From Streptomyces phaeochromogenes (lineage in GTDB: Bacteria; Actinomycetota; Actinomycetes; Streptomycetales; Streptomycetaceae), in the NCBI RefSeq assembly GCF_001418655.1, contig NZ_LIQZ01000256.1:1-36875 (forward strand): DNA of 36,875 nt, written 5' to 3'. Shown in pieces: positions 32,994 through 36,875 of this stretch (positions are counted from its first letter, which is position 1; each line of letters opens with the position of its first letter). Under the pieces are notes generated by a model that was not told the origin of the DNA, made no database searches, and saw only the letters and a program-made list of their open reading frames with translations. The translations under genes were made by a program, and so were the position numbers.

Positions 32994-34000
32994 ACTCGGA
33001 GCCCTTCCTCGGCGTCTTCGGCGCGGGTCTGGAGTTTCAGCCCCACGAGGGCGAGGACGAGAATGATCACGGTCAGGACCGTGGAGATCGCCGCTCCGTA
33101 GCCCACCTGCGTCTTCTCGAAGAACGTGGTGAAGGAGAAGTAGGAGGGCACGTTCGTCGCCCCGCCGGGCCCGCCCTTCGTGAGGACGTACACCGCGCCG
33201 AAGACCTTGAGCGCGGCGATCGTGCACCACAGGAGCACGACGTAGATCTCGGGTCTGATCTGCGGCAGCGTGATGTGCCAGAACCGCCGCCACCAGCCCG
33301 CCCCGTCCAGCTCGGCGGCCTCGTACAGCTGCGGGTCGACGCGTTGCAGGCCCGCCATGAAGACGACGAGCGGGAAGCCGAGCTGCACCCAGACCATCAC
33401 GCCCATGACGGTGTAGAGCGCGAGGTCGGGGTCGCCGAGCCAGTCCTGCTGGAGGCTGCCGAGGCCGATGGCCTTCAGGAGCTCGTTCAGCGAGCCGTTC
33501 TCCGGCGCGAGGATCCAGCTCCACACGATGCCCGCGACCGCGATCGGCAGCACCTGCGGCAGATAGAAGCAGGCGCGCAGCACGGCGACCGTCCTGCTGC
33601 CGAAGTGCTTGCCGACGAAGTCGAAGAGGGCCGCGGCGAGGACGAGCCCGACGACGGTCGGCACGGCCGCCATCGCCACGACCATGAACAGGCTGTGCCG
33701 GAAGGACGCCCAGAACTCCGAATCGTCCAGCAGCTCCCGGTAGTTGGCGAGCCCGGTCCACTTCGGCGTACCCACGCCCTGCCACTCGGTGAAGCTCACG
33801 CCCGTGTTCATCAGGAACGGCACGACGATGATCGCGAAGAAGGCGAGCACTCCGGGCAGCAGGAACAGCGCGTACGAGTCGCGAGGGCGGCGCGGCCCCT
33901 TCGCGTGGTGATGCGCTTCGACAACATCACCGCCGCGACTGCCCGGGCCGCGCCGGCTGCCCCGTCCGCCGCGGCCTCCCCGTTCGACGGTGACCGTCAT
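32990..34000 (-). CDS. Carbohydrate ABC transporter permease (MalF type)
   Basis: 336 residues from ATG 34000, which overlaps the solute-binding-protein stop (ATGA). The first 45 residues are Arg/Gly-rich and hydrophilic (RGGRGGRGSRRGPGSRGG), longer than usual. Six membrane helices follow. The EAA loop is EAAELDGAGWWRRFWHITLPQIRP (key residues E, A, G and P). TKGGPGGATNVPSYFSF near the C-terminus is characteristic of sugar permeases. It pairs with the downstream MalG-type protein. No ATPase is encoded; many Streptomyces sugar importers share the MsiK ATPase. Confidence 0.93.
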   Translation of the reverse strand: MTVTVERGGRGGRGSRRGPGSRGGDVVEAHHHAKGPRRPRDSYALFLLPGVLAFFAIIVVPFLMNTGVSFTEWQGVGTPKWTGLANYRELLDDSEFWASFRHSLFMVVAMAAVPTVVGLVLAAALFDFVGKHFGSRTVAVLRACFYLPQVLPIAVAGIVWSWILAPENGSLNELLKAIGLGSLQQDWLGDPDLALYTVMGVMVWVQLGFPLVVFMAGLQRVDPQLYEAAELDGAGWWRRFWHITLPQIRPEIYVVLLWCTIAALKVFGAVYVLTKGGPGGATNVPSYFSFTTFFEKTQVGYGAAISTVLTVIILVLALVGLKLQTRAEDAEEGLRV

Positions 34001-35295
34001 GGGGCCTGTACGCCCTTGTCGTACGCCGATTCCACCGCGTCCAGGTAGGCGTCCGGCTTCGCGCTCCCCGTGATCAGCTTCTGGGTCTCGGAGACGAGCA
34101 CGTCGTAGAAGCCGGCGACCGGCCAGTCGGGGTAGAAGGCCAGGCCGTCCCGCTCGGCGAGGGTGTTGAAGTTGGCGATGAGCCCCTTGGACCGCGGGTC
34201 CGTGATGGCGGCGGGGTCGGCGGCCACCGGGACTCCGCCGTTGTTGCCCAGCAGGTTCTGGATCTTCTTGGACATGGTGATGTCGATGAAGTCGTAGGCC
34301 AGATCCTTGTTCTTGGCGCCCTTGGGGACGACCCAGAGGTTGCCGCCCGAGCCGAGGGTCATGTTCGAGCCGGGCCACAGGAAGGTGCCCCAGTCGACCT
34401 TGCTCTCCGCGACGAACCGGCCGTACCACCAGCTGCCGGAGAACAGGATCGGGCTCTTGCCCTGGATGAAGGAGACCCCGGCGTCCTCCGCCTTCGTACC
34501 GGTGGACTTCTCGCTGATGTAGCCCTTCTTCACCCAGTCCGCGAAGGTCTCGGCACCGTACGTCCAGGCGGCGTCGTGGAAGTCGGGCTTGCCCTTGTAG
34601 AGCTCGTAGGAGTCAACCCAGGCGCGGTCGGCCTTCGACAGCGCGAGCTGGTAGAGGTACTGCTGGGCGACGTACTCGGCGCCCGCGTTGGCGAGCGGGG
34701 TGATGCCCTCGTCGACGAACCTGTCCATGGCGGCGGTCAGTTCGTCGAACGTCTTCGGCTCGGCTATCCCGTACTTCTTGAAGAGGTCCTTGTTGTAGAA
34801 CACCATCGTGTACTCGGCGTAGTTGGGGATCCCGTACCACTTCCCGGAACCCATCACGCCCTTGGCGTCGTACTGGCTGGTGGTCCGCACACCGGCGCTG
34901 AGCTTCTTGTCCCAGCCGCGCTTGGTCGCCTCCGCGGACAGGTCGGTGAGAAGCCCCTGCTGGGAAAGGTGCCCGGCCGTCGCGTTGCCCTTGTTGTACT
35001 CCATGAGGTCGGGCGCGTCATTGGAGTTCAGGACCATCGGGGCCGTCTTCTGGATCTGTTCGAAGCCCTTCTCCTCGAACTTCACCTTCACGCCCGGATG
35101 GGTCTTCTCGAACTCCTTGATGGCCTCCTTCCAGGCCACACCCATCGCGCTGTTGGGGGCCTCGTAGTGCCACAGTTTGAGTGTCTTGCCATCGGAGGAC
35201 CCGCTGTCCGAGTCGCCGCCGCAGGAGGCCAGCAGCAGGGTTCCGCTCAGAACCGCGGCGGCCGTCGCCATCACACGCCTTCGTGCCGTCAACAT
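33997..35295 (-). CDS. Carbohydrate ABC transporter solute-binding lipoprotein
   Basis: 432 residues from ATG 35295, with GGAGG 7 bases upstream. A lipoprotein signal with RRR ends at LLLASC (C25 lipidated), followed by a Gly/Ser/Asp tether. The mature part is a family-1 extracellular sugar-binding protein (LKLWHYEAPNSAMGVAWKEA, then FEKTHPGVKVKFEE). It captures an oligosaccharide at the outer membrane face and feeds the two permeases. It is the first gene of the operon SBP-permease-permease-GH31-LacI, so its promoter region with two palindromes probably controls all five genes. Confidence 0.93.
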   Translation of the reverse strand: MLTARRRVMATAAAVLSGTLLLASCGGDSDSGSSDGKTLKLWHYEAPNSAMGVAWKEAIKEFEKTHPGVKVKFEEKGFEQIQKTAPMVLNSNDAPDLMEYNKGNATAGHLSQQGLLTDLSAEATKRGWDKKLSAGVRTTSQYDAKGVMGSGKWYGIPNYAEYTMVFYNKDLFKKYGIAEPKTFDELTAAMDRFVDEGITPLANAGAEYVAQQYLYQLALSKADRAWVDSYELYKGKPDFHDAAWTYGAETFADWVKKGYISEKSTGTKAEDAGVSFIQGKSPILFSGSWWYGRFVAESKVDWGTFLWPGSNMTLGSGGNLWVVPKGAKNKDLAYDFIDITMSKKIQNLLGNNGGVPVAADPAAITDPRSKGLIANFNTLAERDGLAFYPDWPVAGFYDVLVSETQKLITGSAKPDAYLDAVESAYDKGVQAP

Positions 35296-35344
35296 CCAGT
35301 ACCTCCGGGGGAGTCGGATGGGTATCGGGACATCACGCAGCGTT

Positions 35345-35362
35345 CATCGAATCGATTCGATG
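35345..35362. promoter_or_regulatory. LacI-type operator 1 (perfect 18-bp palindrome)
   Basis: CATCGAATCGATTCGATG is a perfect palindrome about 50 bp upstream of the solute-binding-protein start. Symmetry, length and central CG fit LacI-family operators. Confidence 0.75.
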
Positions 35363-35367
35363 CGTGA

Positions 35368-35385
35368 CGTCGAAGCGCTTCGACG
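35368..35385. promoter_or_regulatory. LacI-type operator 2 (perfect 18-bp palindrome)
   Basis: CGTCGAAGCGCTTCGACG is a second perfect palindrome, centred 23 bp from the first. Its TCGAAGCGCTTCGA core matches typical actinobacterial LacI operators. The two sites share the TCGAA half-site, which suggests binding by one regulator. Confidence 0.8.
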
Positions 35386-35476
35386 GGGGAAGGTATGTGG
35401 GGCCTGTGGGCGCGTCAATGGGGTGCGCGGGAATTGGGGCGGGCGTTCGGCCCGTCGGACGGCGGGCGGGGTGTCC

Positions 35477-36875
35477 TCAGCGGCGGGCCTGGGGCTGGGC
35501 CTGGTCCGGAGCTTGGGCTTGGGTTGGGGCTGAGGTCGGGGTCGGGGTCGCGCGGCCCGCCGTCGCCGTGACGGAGATCAGGAGGGCGGTCGCCGCCGCC
35601 GCGACCGGTACTCCGTAGCCCGCGGTCGCCGACACGTGCTCCACGGCCCACCCGCCGGCCGCTGCCCCGCAGGCGATCCCGCCCAGCAGCCCCGTCACCG
35701 CCAAGGTCATGCCTTCGTTCAGCCGGCCCTCGGGCGTGCGGTGCTGGACCAGGGTCATGCCCGTGACCATCGCGGGGGCGGTCGCCATCCCCGCCACCAG
35801 CAGCGCCCCGGCGAGCACCACGAGGGAACCCGTGAGCGAGGCGGCAAGCAGCGGCAGCCACATCAGCAGGGCCATCGCGGCGAGGCTCCACGGGTGGCGC
35901 CGCTCGGCCGGGCCCGCCGGCTTCAGAGCCCCGTAGAGGAGCCCGGCGGCGCACGATCCGGCCGCCTGGAGCCCGAGGACGATCCCGGCCGCCGCCCGGT
36001 GCCCCTGCGCGTCGGCGAACGCGATCGTCACCACCTCCATCGAGCCGAACACCGCACCCGTGGCGAGGAATCCGACCAGCAGCGGCGGCATTCCGGGCGC
36101 CCGGACCGGTGAGCGGGTCGTTGTGGCCGTACGGCCCCGGGCGGGCGGTTCCGTCGAGCGCTGGGCGGCGAAGGTCAGCACGCCGGTCAGCAGCAGGGCG
36201 ACCCCGACGAGGGTGCCGGCCTCCGGGAACAGGGCCCCGCACAGGAACGCGGCCAGTACCGGCCCGACCATGAAACACAGCTCGTCGGCGGCCTGCTCGA
36301 AGGAGTTCGCGGTGTGGAGGCGTACCGGATCGCCCTTCAGCAGATGCGCCCAGCGTGCCCGGGACATACCGCCGGTGTTGGGCGTGGTGGCCGTGGCGGC
36401 GTACGCGGCGAACAGCGTCCAGTCGGGCGCCTCGTACCGGACGCAGAGCACCAGCGCGAGCGAGCCGAGCGCGGCGACCGCCGTCGCGGTCACGGCGATC
36501 CGCGCCTGTCCGTGCCGGTCGACCAGCCGTGCCGTCCAGGGCGCCACGACCGCCGTCGCCGCAAGGCCGGTCGCGGTGACGGCACCGGCGAGCGCGTACG
36601 AGCCCCGCGCACCCGCGATCATGATCACCGCGCTCACGCTGAACATGCCCATGGGGAGCCGCGCGACCAGATTCCCGAGGGTGAAGGCCCGGGTGCCGGG
36701 GATGGTGAAGAGGCGGCGGTACGGGTTGCGGGGGCGGTGACTGTTTGGGGGCGGGCTGCTCTCGTACGTACTGCCTTCGTACGCGCTGTCTTCGCGCGCG
36801 CTGTTTCGGTGCGGGTCGGGGTCGCGCCGGGGCCCTTCCGGGCCGGGGGACCGCCGTCGCGGTCCGAAGTCGGCC
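35477..36875 (-). CDS. MFS transporter, 5' partial
   Basis: The frame is open to the right edge with no ATG, GTG or TTG between the edge and the Met at 36652, so the start lies outside. At least 465 residues remain. The first 55 are hydrophilic, with pentapeptide repeats. PYRRLFTIPGTRAFTLGNLV then leads into twelve hydrophobic segments. The loop between helices 2 and 3 reads ARLVDRHGQAR, a form of the MFS G-x-x-x-D-R-x-G-R motif. A Met at 36652 is not the start, because the first helix begins before it. The C-terminus is Pro/Thr/Gln/Ala-rich. Substrate unknown; drug- or metabolite-efflux types are most similar by eye. Confidence 0.85.
   Translation of the reverse strand, partial: ADFGPRRRSPGPEGPRRDPDPHRNSAREDSAYEGSTYESSPPPNSHRPRNPYRRLFTIPGTRAFTLGNLVARLPMGMFSVSAVIMIAGARGSYALAGAVTATGLAATAVVAPWTARLVDRHGQARIAVTATAVAALGSLALVLCVRYEAPDWTLFAAYAATATTPNTGGMSRARWAHLLKGDPVRLHTANSFEQAADELCFMVGPVLAAFLCGALFPEAGTLVGVALLLTGVLTFAAQRSTEPPARGRTATTTRSPVRAPGMPPLLVGFLATGAVFGSMEVVTIAFADAQGHRAAAGIVLGLQAAGSCAAGLLYGALKPAGPAERRHPWSLAAMALLMWLPLLAASLTGSLVVLAGALLVAGMATAPAMVTGMTLVQHRTPEGRLNEGMTLAVTGLLGGIACGAAAGGWAVEHVSATAGYGVPVAAAATALLISVTATAGRATPTPTSAPTQAQAPDQAQPQARR
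36756..36815 (-). repeat. Degenerate 15-bp tandem repeats at the MFS N-terminus
   Basis: Four 15-bp units, each beginning CTG on the plus strand with TTCG or TCG in the middle, encode pentapeptides of the type YESSP, YEGST, REDSA and HRNSA on the minus strand. They lie in the disordered N-terminal tail of the transporter. Confidence 0.6.

Noticed and set aside
32994..33785. N-terminal extension of the MalG-type permease
   Set aside because: The added residues are Arg/Gly-rich and run through the MalF-type gene in another frame. The GTG at 32993 with a good ribosome site and GTGA overlap is the proper start.

Overview
The window is high-GC actinobacterial chromosome and almost certainly Streptomyces. 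The codon use is strongly G/C at third positions, GTG and leaderless starts are common, and TTA codons are very rare (I saw two). Core actinomycete genes are present: an ANTAR response regulator, ftsEX, smpB with ssrA, and a sortase substrate with an LAETG motif. All functional calls are read from protein motifs and family knowledge; no database search was run.

Layout. 1-925: 3' part of a siderophore-type amine N-hydroxylase, overlapping tail to tail with a Tat-exported nucleotidase (922-2733, minus). 2885-5182: a SIMPL-domain protein and pyruvate kinase. 5193-6120 (minus): a free-standing HTH/LAGLIDADG protein and, behind a strong terminator, a short tRNA with a CAA anticodon. 6224-6880: the ANTAR regulator PdtaR. 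6990-12722 (minus): a complete branched-chain amino acid ABC importer (livKHMGF order of transcription) with a hairpin after the binding-protein gene. 13003-16953 (minus): an uncharacterised lipoprotein/membrane-protein pair, a PaaI-type thioesterase and a YdeP-type molybdopterin oxidoreductase. 17165-19891: polA. 19892-20211: a cluster of GC-rich repeats. 20212-28716: prfB, a PTEE-repeat LAETG protein, a small zinc-ribbon membrane protein, ftsE-ftsX, an S41 protease, smpB, tmRNA and a PBP4-type carboxypeptidase. 28836-35385 (minus): a sugar operon made of a solute-binding protein, two permeases, a GH31 alpha-xylosidase-like enzyme and a LacI regulator, headed by two perfect palindromic operators. 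35477-36875 (minus): an MFS transporter whose start lies beyond the window.

How parts work together. The sugar operon is a self-contained uptake-and-cleavage module: a lipoprotein and permeases import an oligosaccharide, the GH31 enzyme cleaves it, and the LacI protein probably represses from the twin palindromes. No ABC ATPase is encoded, so a shared MsiK-type ATPase is inferred. SmpB and tmRNA form the trans-translation rescue system, next to release factor 2. FtsEX, the S41 protease, the carboxypeptidase and the LAETG protein all act at the cell envelope.

Most interesting points: a class-I-shaped tRNA with a leucine CAA anticodon beside a LAGLIDADG protein; TTA (bldA-dependent) codons in the LacI regulator and in the S41 protease; and an apparent synteny break between polA and prfB lying on a cluster of dispersed 20-bp repeats. 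I found no CRISPR array, prophage, transposase or obvious biosynthetic cluster inside the window.
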